From: Chlamydiales bacterium STE3
GTDB taxonomy: Bacteria > Chlamydiota > Chlamydiia > Chlamydiales > Parachlamydiaceae
Assembly (NCBI GenBank): GCA_011125455.1
Contig: VKHO01000014.1
Span: 62,001-126,000, forward strand
Direction: 5' to 3'
Length of the DNA stretch: 64,000 nucleotides
Made by a program: the position numbers and the translations under genes. Shown in pieces: positions 44,102-54,200 of the stretch. The notes below the pieces were generated by a model. It was not told the DNA's origin. It saw only the letters and a list, made by a program, of their open reading frames with translations, and ran no database searches. How positions within the stretch are numbered: position 1 is the stretch's first letter; every line of letters starts with the position of its first letter.

Positions 44102-46678
44102 ATGTCCTATACCGAAAATGAAGTTATTCTTCCGAGAAATGTCGAAGATGAGATGAAGGATAGCTATTTACGCTATTCTATGTCAGTAATTGTCTCTCGT
44201 GCTCTACCAGATGCTCGCGATGGGCTTAAACCCTCACAACGCCGCATCCTTTACGCGATGCGTCAGCTTAATCTGACTCCTGGTGCCAAACACCGTAAAT
44301 GTGCCAAAATTTGTGGAGATACCTCTGGAGACTACCATCCCCACGGTGAGATGGTCATTTATCCAACCTTAGTCAGGATGGCTCAGAATTGGGCTATGCG
44401 CTATTCCTTGGTCGATGGGCAGGGAAACTTTGGGTCTATTGATGGAGATCCTCCAGCTGCAATGCGTTACACTGAAGCTAGGTTGACCCATTCTGCTATC
44501 GATCTAATGGAAGATTTAGAAAAAGATACAGTTGATCTGGTTCCTAATTATGATGAAACAAAACGAGAGCCTACAGTTTTTCCTGCTAAATTCCCTAATT
44601 TGCTGTGCAATGGTACAACTGGTATTGCCGTGGGAATGGCAACGAACATTCCGCCTCACAATTTAAATGAGCTTATCAAAGCCACACTCATCTTGGTAGA
44701 CCAGCCACAAGCTTCCATTGAAGAATTGATGCATGTGATGCCAGGCCCTGATTTTCCAACTGGAGGGACCATTTGTGGTTATCGGGGAATTAAAGAAGCT
44801 TACCACACGGGTCGAGGAAAGATCTTTTTAAGAGGGCTTATTCGTATTGAAGAAATGGAGAATAATCCAGATCGCCAACGCCTTGTCATCGATGAAATTC
44901 CCTACAACGTCAATAAATCTCGCTTAATTGAACAGATTGCGGATTTAATCAATTCCAAAACGATTATGGGCATCTCTGATTTGCGCGATGAATCGGATAA
45001 GGATGGGATGAGAATCGTTTTAGAGCTAAAACGAGGTGAAATTCCAGACGTTACGATCAACCAGCTCTACAAATTCAGTGACATGCAAGTCACTTTTGGC
45101 TGCATTATGCTAGCTCTAGACAAAGGCTTGCCTCGTGTCATGAATATTAAGCAGATGATTTCTGCTTGGATTGAACACCGTATCGAAGTCATTCGACGTC
45201 GCACTCGTTTTGAATTAAACAAGGCAGAGGCTCGTGCCCATATTTTAGAAGGTTATTTAAAAGCGATTGATCACTTAGATGAGATCGTAAAGCTCATTAG
45301 AGCAAGTGAGCATCGCGAAGCTGCTAAAGCAGAATTAATTAGCCGCTTTGAATTTTCCGACCGCCAAGCACATGCGGTATTAGACTTAAGGCTTTATCAG
45401 TTGACAGGGCTTGAACGAGGAAAAATTAATGATGAGTATCAAGAGCTGCAGAAGAAAATTAATCATCTCCGTGCTATTTTAGCTAGCGAGTTAATGGTAC
45501 GCGGCATCATTAAAGAGGAACTTGAAGAGCTTTTAAAGCACCACCGTTCGCAAAGAAAAACGAGGATTGAGGCAGCAGAAAGTGAAATGAATATGGAAGA
45601 CTTGATTCCTAACGAACAAGTTATCATTACCATTTCAGAAGATGACTATATTAAACGAATGCCTGTAGCAGCATTTCGTGAGCAGAAGAGGGGTGGTCAA
45701 GGAATTGCTGGCATGTCGCTCAAAAGAGACGATGATGCTATTAAGGGCCTCTATGTAGCTTCAACACACGATCATTTGATGATTTTTACCAATCTAGGTC
45801 GCTGCTATTGGTTAAAGGTATGGCAAATTCCGGAAACAGGTAGAAAATCGAAAGGTAAGCCCCTTATCAATTTATTAGAAGATCTAAAGCCAAATGAGAA
45901 AATTGCGACCTTCCTAAAAGTTTCTAGCTTTGAGGAAATTGCGTTTATTCTTATGGCAACCCGCAAGGGCGTTGTAAAAAAATCGCATCTCTCCGATTTT
46001 AGCAACCCCCGTCGAAAAGGAATTTGGGCATTAGATCTAGATGAAAATGATGAGGTTGTTGCCGTGCGGCTAGCAAAACCAGAGCAGCAAGTCATGCTTT
46101 TCACTTATTACGGCATGGCAGTGCGCTTTGATGAAAATGACGCTCGATCGATGGGTAGAATGGCAAGAGGAGTCAGGGGTGTCAAACTAAAGAATGCAGA
46201 AGATTATATCGTAGGATGTGAAGTAGTAAATGGTGATGAAAGCATCCTTGTTGTTTGTGAAAATGGTTTTGGCAAACGCTCTATGGTTGAAGACTTCCGT
46301 CACTCACATAGAGGAGGAGTTGGCGTCCGTTCAATTATCACAAGTGAACGCAATGGAAATGTCATTGGTGCACTATCTGTTACAGATCAAGATGGCATGG
46401 TCATGATGTCTTCCAAAGGGCAGACAGTACGGATTAGCATGCAGGGGCTTCGCGTAATGGGGCGGGCGACTCAAGGGGTCAAACTTGTTAACCTTAAAGA
46501 AGGCGACTTTTTGATTGCTGTTCAAAAGGTTGAAGGTGGAGGGGAAGATGTTCCTTTAGAAGATTTGCCACCGATGGAAATAGCTGACAATCTTGAGAGT
46601 GATCGTACTGAATTTAAAGTTGAAATAGATGAAAAAAATGAAGTAAAAGATTTAATAGATAATGAATCAGAAGATTAA
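44102..46678 (+). CDS. gyrA: DNA gyrase subunit A
   Basis: DNA breakage-reunion subunit, 858 residues. The active-site Tyr is in [13 protein letters not shown], and the quinolone region [26 protein letters not shown] starts with Ser at position equivalent to 83 replaced by the sequence GDYHPHGE (sequence shown in parts). The C-terminal domain has the repeated blades ([39 protein letters not shown]) and the GyrA-box-like region [17 protein letters not shown]. The end overlaps tmk by 17 bp. Order gyrB-gyrA-tmk matches Chlamydia. Confidence 0.97.
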   Translation: MSYTENEVILPRNVEDEMKDSYLRYSMSVIVSRALPDARDGLKPSQRRILYAMRQLNLTPGAKHRKCAKICGDTSGDYHPHGEMVIYPTLVRMAQNWAMRYSLVDGQGNFGSIDGDPPAAMRYTEARLTHSAIDLMEDLEKDTVDLVPNYDETKREPTVFPAKFPNLLCNGTTGIAVGMATNIPPHNLNELIKATLILVDQPQASIEELMHVMPGPDFPTGGTICGYRGIKEAYHTGRGKIFLRGLIRIEEMENNPDRQRLVIDEIPYNVNKSRLIEQIADLINSKTIMGISDLRDESDKDGMRIVLELKRGEIPDVTINQLYKFSDMQVTFGCIMLALDKGLPRVMNIKQMISAWIEHRIEVIRRRTRFELNKAEARAHILEGYLKAIDHLDEIVKLIRASEHREAAKAELISRFEFSDRQAHAVLDLRLYQLTGLERGKINDEYQELQKKINHLRAILASELMVRGIIKEELEELLKHHRSQRKTRIEAAESEMNMEDLIPNEQVIITISEDDYIKRMPVAAFREQKRGGQGIAGMSLKRDDDAIKGLYVASTHDHLMIFTNLGRCYWLKVWQIPETGRKSKGKPLINLLEDLKPNEKIATFLKVSSFEEIAFILMATRKGVVKKSHLSDFSNPRRKGIWALDLDENDEVVAVRLAKPEQQVMLFTYYGMAVRFDENDARSMGRMARGVRGVKLKNAEDYIVGCEVVNGDESILVVCENGFGKRSMVEDFRHSHRGGVGVRSIITSERNGNVIGALSVTDQDGMVMMSSKGQTVRISMQGLRVMGRATQGVKLVNLKEGDFLIAVQKVEGGGEDVPLEDLPPMEIADNLESDRTEFKVEIDEKNEVKDLIDNESED

Positions 46679-47312
46679 GCTTCCTTTATTTGTCTCTTTC
46701 GAAGGGGGAGAGGGAGCGGGTAAAACTTCCTTAATCAATGCTCTTTCGACATATCTCTACGAGCATGGCTTAAGCCCTGTGGTAACTCGCGAGCCGGGAG
46801 GAACGAGATTAAGCGAGGAAATTCGACACATGTTGTTGCATCCAGCTTACGATCGTCCACTTTCTGATAAGGCAGAACTTTTTTTATTTCTTGCTGCACG
46901 TGCTCAGCATGTGCAGGAAGTCATTCTTCCCTCTCTTAAAGAAGATAAGATTGTTTTGTGTGACCGCTTTCACGATTCTACTGTGGCTTACCAAGGGTTT
47001 GCTCAAAAACTTGGAGAAGAAGAAGTGACCGCACTCACCTTATTTGCGGCCGATGATCTTAAGCCGGACTTAACAATCTATTTGGATATTGATCCAGGCA
47101 CTGGCTTAACAAGAGCCAAATCTGTCGTTAAAGATTTCGAAGGGCAAGTAGACAGAATTGAAGCAAAAAAACTAGAATTTCACGAAAAAGTACGCCAAGC
47201 TTTTTTACGTATTGCTGAAAAAGAGCCACAGAGGTTTAAGATTATTAGCGGCCAGCTTTCCAAGGATGAAGTGTTTGAACAAGCTGTAATGTTTCTAGAG
47301 AATGTTCGATAG
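46662..47312 (+). CDS. tmk: Thymidylate kinase
   Basis: dTMP to dTDP with ATP; 216 residues. Walker A FEGGEGAGKTSLINAL (about residues 10-25), the DR-[YF] motif in CDRFHDSTVAYQG (about 96-108), TREPGGTRLSEE, and LYLDIDP-like TIYLDIDPGTGLTRAK. Starts within gyrA (17-bp overlap) and overlaps holB by 11 bp, so these genes are translationally coupled. Confidence 0.95.
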   Translation: MNQKIKLPLFVSFEGGEGAGKTSLINALSTYLYEHGLSPVVTREPGGTRLSEEIRHMLLHPAYDRPLSDKAELFLFLAARAQHVQEVILPSLKEDKIVLCDRFHDSTVAYQGFAQKLGEEEVTALTLFAADDLKPDLTIYLDIDPGTGLTRAKSVVKDFEGQVDRIEAKKLEFHEKVRQAFLRIAEKEPQRFKIISGQLSKDEVFEQAVMFLENVR

Positions 47313-48225
47313 TACCGACAATACATGTGGCAATAACCGCATCAAATCTTATCTCAAATTGTTAGTTACAACTAACCGTGTGCCGAACTCGCTTCTGTTT
47401 GTCGGATCCAAAAGCACATCAAAAGAACTCTTTGCTGAGGAGTTGGCTAGCCTTTTGGTTGGAGGGGCTATTGCTTCTCATCCTGATGTCTATTGCTATA
47501 AGCCAGAAGGTAAAATCGGCATGCACGGAGTGGAAGGCATTCGCCAATTAAAAGAAGAAGCCTATCTTCCTCCTTATAAATCTGCCAAAAAAGTTTTTTT
47601 AATTTATGATGCAGAGAGAATGCTTCCTTATAGCGCGAATGCTGTATTAAAAATTTTTGAAGAGCCGCCAGCTTATAATATCATTATTTTAATTTCTAGT
47701 TTTCCCGAAAAGATCCTTCCCACTATTCTTTCACGTTGTCATATCGTGCGTTTCCAAGGATCAGCTTCTTGCCAAATCAAAGTAAACCCAACCGTACTCT
47801 TTTTGCTGGATCAACGCAAGAATCTCAGCTATCCACAATTGCTAAAAGCAGTAAAGCTGCTTGTTAAAGAGATCGAAGATCTATCAAATTCACAGGGAGA
47901 AATTCCTAAAGATCTTAGCCCCTTTCAATTGCAGCTTATGGAAAAGCAAAACGAAGGCGCATCGGCAATTCGTGTGCTTACTGCAGCGGAGGCGGTATTT
48001 GAGCAAGTTATGGGTTGGTTTCGCGATATGGCACTTTTACAGTGTAATGGTCTACCTGAACATCTTTACCATATTGGATATGAGCAGCTGCTTATACAGG
48101 CAGGACAGCGAGGAGAATTTGAAGAACTAGAAAAAATTCAGCAAGTTGTGCTGGAAGCGAAACTTGCTCTGGAAAGATCTGCTCCCTTACAGTACGTCTT
48201 AGAACACCTTTTTCTAAGTATCTAA
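47302..48225 (+). CDS. holB: DNA polymerase III delta-prime-like clamp-loader subunit
   Basis: 307 residues, AAA+ clamp-loader family. Starts with NRIKSYLKLLVTTNRVPNSLL, followed by a degenerate P-loop FVGSKSTSKE instead of GxxGxGKT, consistent with a non-ATP-binding delta-prime. FLIYDAERMLPYSANAVLKIFEEPP is the Walker B region with the NALLKTLEEPP-like signature, and TILSRCHIVRF the sensor 1 SRC motif. Four-Cys zinc ligands of classical delta-prime are not visible. Chlamydia has the same gene after tmk. Its end precedes the BTB-LRR gene by 15-75 bp depending on that start. Confidence 0.85.
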   Translation: MFDSTDNTCGNNRIKSYLKLLVTTNRVPNSLLFVGSKSTSKELFAEELASLLVGGAIASHPDVYCYKPEGKIGMHGVEGIRQLKEEAYLPPYKSAKKVFLIYDAERMLPYSANAVLKIFEEPPAYNIIILISSFPEKILPTILSRCHIVRFQGSASCQIKVNPTVLFLLDQRKNLSYPQLLKAVKLLVKEIEDLSNSQGEIPKDLSPFQLQLMEKQNEGASAIRVLTAAEAVFEQVMGWFRDMALLQCNGLPEHLYHIGYEQLLIQAGQRGEFEELEKIQQVVLEAKLALERSAPLQYVLEHLFLSI

Positions 48226-48300
48226 CCAATTAAATTATTTTTGTCACACATTAGCCTTCTTATTTATACACATAACTCAACAAAAACACATCACAAACTT

Positions 48301-51234
48301 ATGACATTAGAAAGCGGTAATTTTTTATTTCAGCTCGATCCTAGCTATGCAACAAATCAATCTGGGAAAGCTCTCGGGTCCTTACGCGTTGCTCACTCAC
48401 CACGTATCATTAGAAATATCAATGAGAAAACGGATATAAGCGCTATTAAAGTTCAAAATATTCATAAGAGAAGAGTAGAGGCTTCTTCAGATACCCAAAA
48501 TGAAGAAGGAGAAAAGCTTAAAAAAAAGTTTGAATTTTTTTTGCAGGGATATAAGGCAAAAAAAATAAAAAAACAATTTTTTTATGAAAGCAATCCAGAA
48601 GTAAAGGCGTGCCATCTTCACAAACTGATGAAGCTTGCAGCAGCTACGCAAATAGAATGGGTTGAATATCTCGATTTCCTTTATTCCAACGATCGATTGA
48701 TTTATTTTGGTTTGCTAAAGCATGCTCTTTTTACAAATAATAGAGATCTAATAGATCTTTTTACCTGTAGAGTATCTTTGGATGACTTGAGCAAATATTT
48801 TAAAAAAAAGGGCGATATCTATCTGATTTTAAAGGATGAAATTCATGTAGTAGAAAAATCTTTTCTCAATTTTATTCCTTGCTTCGAGAATTTATTCCAA
48901 TCTTCCTCTAATCATCAAATTAACTTAAATCAAATTTCTTCAAAAATCTTTTATTGTTTATTAGATCTCATTATTTTTAATAAACCTTTTATAATTGATG
49001 AGCAAAATTATGATGAAGCAGTCACAATCGCCTATGAATTGTCCGTTCCTGTGCTTAAAGAAGCATGTAATAGGTGGATAAATGAAAATTTTGCTTCATT
49101 AAAACCGTGGCTTCTATTTTTAATTTCTCAACGTTATCAAATGAGTAGCTTATGCGAAAAAGCTTTAGAAAAAATGTTTTCTATTAAGCAAAAACAAAAA
49201 ATTGCAAAAGAGAGCACAACTAAAAACAAAAAAATTTTTTACGACTTTATTTTTTTTTACTTCAAAAATTGTGACTTAAAGATAACTGAAAAGTTTGCTA
49301 TTGAATCGAACTTTGAGAAATTTATTTTGCGGCTTTCCGATGTTAAGCTTGTCATTGATGAAGAAGAACTCTCTGCAAACAAGTTATTCCTTAGTTGGGT
49401 ATCAGATTTCTTTAGTAGAATGTTTTCTACGGGTATGAAAGAGGCTGACAGCCATAAAATATTTCTAGATTTGCCTCACTCTGAATTGTTCATATCCTTT
49501 TATAATTATCTTTTAAAAGACTTGCCTTTAGTTATCGACGGAGAGAATATCCTATCTTTCCTAGAGCTAGGCAGGTACTTAGGATCAAAGCTACTCCTTC
49601 AGATTTGTGAAGACTGGCTGGAAGGAAATATTCCGTTGCTAGACCAACCTGAACTTTTCCAATTAGCTCATGAATATGGTTTATTAAAGTTGCAATTACA
49701 ACTCGTTCTGAAATTTTTCCCAAACCAAAATTTTCCTACCTTGCAAATTCTTTTTAAGAAATTTAATTTTTTATCATTAATTCTTCAAGAAAATGATGTC
49801 TTAAAATTAATTACGTACTACGAAAATATTCATCATGAATTCCGAGAAAAAAAAGAATCTTTTGCTGAAATAAATTGGTTACAGTTTTTACTGAGAGGAA
49901 ATCCTAAAAATTTTTCTAGGCTTTTTGTTTATTACTTGGATAAGAGAGATAGACATCAGACAAAGCTATTTCTAAAGCTCCTAGAGCCTGAGGAAATCCT
50001 TGATTTGTTAGTTGACAAAGGGAATATGAGTATTCAGCTTAAGGACCAAAATTGCTTCTTTCATACTTCTCTTTTAAATGATCTGTTTCCCGACTACATT
50101 CCTAGGTTTAATTCGCACGATCTAAACACAATGCCGATTAGCCGGGATGATCTTGTATTGCTCATGAAGCTGAGATTAGATAGAGAGGAAATTACAGCTA
50201 GCAACCTAATTAAAGTCTTAGGAATACTAAACAAAATGGCTTTGCCAATTACGAATAAAAAGGTGATTAGGTGGATGGATTCTTATAAAATCGATGAGGT
50301 AGAAACCTGCGAAGCAAAGGAAAAAAAAGCTCAAGACCTTCTTAGAATTGTTAACGAATGTGTAAATCATTCACAATTAAGAAAAATCACTGCTAATTTT
50401 GAAAAAACCCTATTTAGTTATTTAACAGAAGTTACTCCCTCATCTTTTAATTTAGCAAGAACGACTAAAGAGCAAATTGTAGAGTGGTTCAACAGGCGAG
50501 ATAAGTTAAACCTTGACATTGATCTTGTTCGGAATTCTTACGTTTTACCATTTGATCATCGAAAATCTCTCAAAGGGATAAAGATGGTATTTGATAAGGA
50601 GAATGAAGATAATAAAATTTTAATCGCGGCATCCTGCTTGACTACCTTGTTGAAGGATTTAAAATTCAATTTAGATATTCATATTACAATTTGCTCAAAG
50701 CAAGTGTTTGAGCACCGCCCACTAAGTAATCCTTTCATAGAAGAAATGTCACAGTGGGCTATTTCTTCTCTTAATTTAAAAAATATGCCAATAAATGATT
50801 CCTTATTTAAGAGATTAAATCTACCAAAGCTACGAAAGCTGAACCTTGAAAATTGTAATCAGCTTGGAAAAGAAGGGTTTTCACACATAAAAAGCTTCTC
50901 TGAACTTCAGGTTCTCAATTTAAGCAATACAAAAATGGATTCTACAAGGTTGGGAAAACTTCGCCGACTCCCATTGCGCAAACTTAATTTGTCCAATTGC
51001 CTTGAAGTGACCACTAAAAGGCTTCGCAGCAAAGGACTTGTGGAATTAAAAAGATTTAATCAATTAAAAGAACTTAAGTTATGCCATTTAACCCTCGATC
51101 AGGAAGTAGTGGAATCACTGAGTAAGCTAACACTTGATTTTCTCGACTTAGAACATTGTAAAGGGCTTACCAACCAAGGCATTTTAAAGCTACATAAGTC
51201 GCAAACAATAAAAAAAGTGAACATGCAAAATTAG
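48301..51234 (+). CDS. Tandem BTB/POZ domain and LRR protein, probable host-directed effector
   Basis: About 977 residues. A degenerate BTB-like module (GDIYLILKDEIHVVEKSFLN and following, near residues 170-270), a second clearer BTB/POZ (DVKLVIDEEELSANKLFLSW with FFSRMFSTGMKEADSHKIFL, near 346-450), a long helical BACK-like middle, and C-terminal leucine-rich repeats from about residue 840 (LRKLNLENCNQLGKEGFSHI, LQVLNLSNTKM, LRKLNLSNC). BTB proteins are substrate adaptors of cullin-3 ligases in eukaryotes; with LRRs as binding surface, mimicry is the simplest reading. No signal peptide; type III secretion would be assumed. A TTG at 48241 would add 20 residues; neither start has a good ribosome binding site. 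Confidence 0.78.
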   Translation: MTLESGNFLFQLDPSYATNQSGKALGSLRVAHSPRIIRNINEKTDISAIKVQNIHKRRVEASSDTQNEEGEKLKKKFEFFLQGYKAKKIKKQFFYESNPEVKACHLHKLMKLAAATQIEWVEYLDFLYSNDRLIYFGLLKHALFTNNRDLIDLFTCRVSLDDLSKYFKKKGDIYLILKDEIHVVEKSFLNFIPCFENLFQSSSNHQINLNQISSKIFYCLLDLIIFNKPFIIDEQNYDEAVTIAYELSVPVLKEACNRWINENFASLKPWLLFLISQRYQMSSLCEKALEKMFSIKQKQKIAKESTTKNKKIFYDFIFFYFKNCDLKITEKFAIESNFEKFILRLSDVKLVIDEEELSANKLFLSWVSDFFSRMFSTGMKEADSHKIFLDLPHSELFISFYNYLLKDLPLVIDGENILSFLELGRYLGSKLLLQICEDWLEGNIPLLDQPELFQLAHEYGLLKLQLQLVLKFFPNQNFPTLQILFKKFNFLSLILQENDVLKLITYYENIHHEFREKKESFAEINWLQFLLRGNPKNFSRLFVYYLDKRDRHQTKLFLKLLEPEEILDLLVDKGNMSIQLKDQNCFFHTSLLNDLFPDYIPRFNSHDLNTMPISRDDLVLLMKLRLDREEITASNLIKVLGILNKMALPITNKKVIRWMDSYKIDEVETCEAKEKKAQDLLRIVNECVNHSQLRKITANFEKTLFSYLTEVTPSSFNLARTTKEQIVEWFNRRDKLNLDIDLVRNSYVLPFDHRKSLKGIKMVFDKENEDNKILIAASCLTTLLKDLKFNLDIHITICSKQVFEHRPLSNPFIEEMSQWAISSLNLKNMPINDSLFKRLNLPKLRKLNLENCNQLGKEGFSHIKSFSELQVLNLSNTKMDSTRLGKLRRLPLRKLNLSNCLEVTTKRLRSKGLVELKRFNQLKELKLCHLTLDQEVVESLSKLTLDFLDLEHCKGLTNQGILKLHKSQTIKKVNMQN

Positions 51235-51604
51235 ACTAGTTAAACTACTAAAAAATAAAACTATTAAGAATGGCAATCAGCTAAAAGATAGGATGGTGTC
51301 GATTGCTCATAAAAAAATAAGCTTTGGCGGTTGGGAAACTGCATTCGCACGTCTTAAGCTCCTTTGTTTTCTCTTACTCGAGAAACAAGGAGTTTCTTTA
51401 TTTCATTTATTCCTTTTCTTGTGGTTTTGCTCGGATCACAGGCCTTAAAAGGATGGGCTAATTGTAGGTGCTAAATGAATCCAAGGGTGTGCTTTTGAAC
51501 CAACGAATAAATGTAATACTCCTTCTGTATCAATGGTTTTATTTTAGGCTTTTAATGCTTTTCCGAAAATAAGGCGATGTGAATAATTCATTTATTTTGA
51601 TAGT
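51235..51604. other. Gap before the men operon
   Basis: 370 bp without a credible gene. It contains the imperfect hairpin at 51359-51400, listed separately, and otherwise AT-rich DNA that must carry the promoter for menF. No motif stands out. Confidence 0.4.
51359..51400 (+). terminator. Imperfect terminator after the BTB-LRR gene
   Basis: CTCCTTTGTTTTCTC pairs with GAGAAACAAGGAG with two bulged T bases, followed by TTTCTTTATTT, about 125 bp past the stop at 51234. Confidence 0.4.
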
Positions 51605-52651
51605 ATGAATGATTTTCTCGATCAGTTTTTATCAAGCGGGACAATTTTTGCAAAAGATGACCACCACCTTTTTGTGGGTTATGGCAAAAGAAATTGGAGT
51701 GCTGAACCGAACAATTCTGTACCAAATTGGTACTTCCCTGATTTTTTTCTAAAGAATCAAAATCCTTGGTTTACCCATCCTTTTTGGGAAATTATCACCA
51801 CAAAAGAGCTTCAAGGCCGACTTGAAAAAAATTCTACAAAAGTTTCTCTGGAATGGGTCAGTTCGCAAGAAATGATTTTTGATGAATCTTTTGAAAAATT
51901 GAAAACAAGTTTTGCGCAAAAAAAACTTAATAAAGCAGTTCCTTATCTTTTTCAAAGAGCATCTCAAGGTCCAACCAAAGACCTTATTGCGAGAATGCTA
52001 AGTAAAGCTTTAGAATACACTTTAAATTCACATTTATACATTTATGGCTTTTGGAATGAGAAAGAAGGAATATTGGGCGCAACACCTGAAAAGCTATTTG
52101 CAAAAGATGGCTTGGCATTGAGCACAATGGCTTGTGCTGGAACATTAGCTGATGGACAACAATACGGTTCCGAAGCAGAAGCCAAGAAATTGCTTAAAGA
52201 GCACAACCTAGTTATTGAAGGAATGAAGGATGATCTTGGTCCGCTTGGTCACTCACTATTAGTTGGTGAAACAACCTGGAGATCCTTTCACCAATTAAAT
52301 CACCTGATGACTCCTATTGAAATTGTATTACATAAAAACATCCCCTTTTTAGATATTGTGAGAGCCCTGCATCCTACTCCTGCTATTGGGACCTACCCTA
52401 AAAAAGAGGGTAGCTTGTGGCTAAAAGAATTTGACGCATTGATTCCAAGACATCGGTTTGGGGCCCCTTGTGCCTGTGCTTTTCAAAACAGAATTTTATG
52501 CCTGGTAGCCATCAGAAATGTTCAATGGACTAAAGAAGAAATGCAAATCGGTGCAGGCTCGGGCATCATTGAGGAAAGCATTCTGGAAAAAGAAAAGAAT
52601 GAGATTGCAGCCAAAATTGCAGCGGTTAAGGGGATGCTTGGCTATGAATGA
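51605..52651 (+). CDS. menF: Isochorismate synthase
   Basis: Chorismate to isochorismate, committing step of classical menaquinone synthesis. 348 residues, with the chorismate-binding fold: LGATPEKLFAKDGLALSTMACAGT and HLMTPIEIVLHKNIPFLDIVRALHPTPAIGTYPK (in parts), the latter containing the HPTPAIxGxPK-like signature; the final IGAGSGIIEESILEKE is typical. It is shorter than E. coli MenF, missing part of the N-terminal region. First gene of the men operon, overlapping menD by 8 bp (ATGAATGA). Confidence 0.92.
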   Translation: MNDFLDQFLSSGTIFAKDDHHLFVGYGKRNWSAEPNNSVPNWYFPDFFLKNQNPWFTHPFWEIITTKELQGRLEKNSTKVSLEWVSSQEMIFDESFEKLKTSFAQKKLNKAVPYLFQRASQGPTKDLIARMLSKALEYTLNSHLYIYGFWNEKEGILGATPEKLFAKDGLALSTMACAGTLADGQQYGSEAEAKKLLKEHNLVIEGMKDDLGPLGHSLLVGETTWRSFHQLNHLMTPIEIVLHKNIPFLDIVRALHPTPAIGTYPKKEGSLWLKEFDALIPRHRFGAPCACAFQNRILCLVAIRNVQWTKEEMQIGAGSGIIEESILEKEKNEIAAKIAAVKGMLGYE

Positions 52652-54200
52652 GGAGCTTGCTCTGAGGGTTCTACAGGAGTTGATCCATCATGGAGTCAAA
52701 GAATTTTGCGTTTGCCCTGGAGGAAGAAATGCTCCATTTTGTGCCATCCTTGAGCAAAATAGCCAAATTAAAACTTATTATTGGCATGAAGAGCGGTCTG
52801 CTGCTTTTTTTGCAAACGGAAGAAGCCAAGCTACTCAAAATCCTGTTCCGGTTATTGTCACTTCGGGAACGGCAGCGGGAGAGCTGCTACCTGCTACAAT
52901 GGAAGCCTACTATTCTGGAATTCCTCTTGTTTTAGTTACTGCAGATCGTCCAAGAAATTTAAGGAATACTGGGGCTCCTCAAGTTGCTGAACAGGTAGGT
53001 TTGTTTGGTTGCTACGTTCGTCATTGCTATGATCTCGCAGATGCAGAAGAATTTGATCTAGGACTTTGGAAGCAAGATGGACCCTGCCATATTAATGTCT
53101 GCTTTGACGAACCACGATCTCCCAGCCAGCATTATGCCCTTTCTCCGCCTCAACCTCAAAAAGCCACTATACCTTCCTCTGAAGCGAACGACTTAAAAGC
53201 ATTTTTGTTGGCACACAATAGGCCATTAGTCATCCTTAGCACTCTTAAAGAAACTGCCAAGGAACCCATCGTACAGTTCTTGTTAAAGCTAAATGCTCCC
53301 ATATATCTTGAGGGGATCTCAAATCTGCGAGAAGATCCACGCTTGGCTCATCTAAGATGCTACAGCCCGGACATCCAAAACTGTGCCTGTGATTGTGTTT
53401 TAAGAATAGGAGGAATTCCCACTCATCGCGTTTGGCGCGATCTTGAAAAAGATTCCCTTCCTGTTTTTTCAATCAGCGAAACTCCCTTCCCCGGGCTAAG
53501 TCACGGAACATTGCTCAGAGCACAACTGGAGCACTTTTTTAGTCAGTTTGAAGATGTTGAAGAAAAATCCTTTGATCAACGTTTCACTAGCCAAAACCAA
53601 CAGTATAAAAACGAACTTGAAGCTTTGCTAATAGAAGAACCCCTCGCCGAACCAAGTTTATTAAGAGCGCTCTCCGAGTTTATTCCACCTAAAGCACATA
53701 TTTACCTTGGTAACAGTATGCCCATTCGTAATTGGGATTTGGCTGCAACTAATGATTTTAAACAGTTTAAGATGAGAGCAACACGAGGTCTAAATGGCAT
53801 TGATGGCCAGCTTTCTTGTTTTTTTGGGTTGACAGAAGCACATGTCTCGAATTGGGCAATTCTCGGCGATTTAACTACGCTATATGACTTATCAGCTCCA
53901 TGGATCCTTCCTCAAATTGAGGCGAAAGAAATCAAAATCGTTGTCATCAATAATTTTGGAGGAGGAATCTTTGCTAGAAAGTTTCAAGAGAAATGCCTGC
54001 AGAATGCCCATCGCACGCAGTTTAAGCATTTTGCAGCGTTGTGGGATCTTGCTTACGAAAAATGGGATCGTATACCTAAAAAAGGGGGAAGGGGCAAAAG
54101 AATGCTTATTGAACTCTGTCCAAATATTGAGTCTACCGAGCGTTTTTGGAATAAGTTTTCTGAGATAAAGAAGAGAGCATGCAGCGCCGCCTTTCATTAA
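52644..54200 (+). CDS. menD: 2-succinyl-5-enolpyruvyl-6-hydroxy-3-cyclohexene-1-carboxylate synthase
   Basis: ThDP-dependent condensation of isochorismate and 2-oxoglutarate (a product supplied by the TCA cycle). 518 residues. N-terminal PYR domain with FCVCPGGRNAPFCAILEQN and HEERSAAFFANGRSQATQNP; C-terminal PP domain with GNSMPIRNWDLAAT, RGLNGIDGQLSCFFGLTEAH and NNFGGGIFARKF. A longer frame opens upstream inside menF at 52518, but the ATG at 52644 overlaps the menF stop and begins at the domain, so it is chosen. Overlaps menH by 22 bp. Confidence 0.94.
   Translation: MNEELALRVLQELIHHGVKEFCVCPGGRNAPFCAILEQNSQIKTYYWHEERSAAFFANGRSQATQNPVPVIVTSGTAAGELLPATMEAYYSGIPLVLVTADRPRNLRNTGAPQVAEQVGLFGCYVRHCYDLADAEEFDLGLWKQDGPCHINVCFDEPRSPSQHYALSPPQPQKATIPSSEANDLKAFLLAHNRPLVILSTLKETAKEPIVQFLLKLNAPIYLEGISNLREDPRLAHLRCYSPDIQNCACDCVLRIGGIPTHRVWRDLEKDSLPVFSISETPFPGLSHGTLLRAQLEHFFSQFEDVEEKSFDQRFTSQNQQYKNELEALLIEEPLAEPSLLRALSEFIPPKAHIYLGNSMPIRNWDLAATNDFKQFKMRATRGLNGIDGQLSCFFGLTEAHVSNWAILGDLTTLYDLSAPWILPQIEAKEIKIVVINNFGGGIFARKFQEKCLQNAHRTQFKHFAALWDLAYEKWDRIPKKGGRGKRMLIELCPNIESTERFWNKFSEIKKRACSAAFH

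Noticed and set aside
52518-52643. N-terminal extension of menD into menF
   Set aside because: The frame is open by chance; the ATG at 52644 with ATGA overlap starts at the conserved domain.
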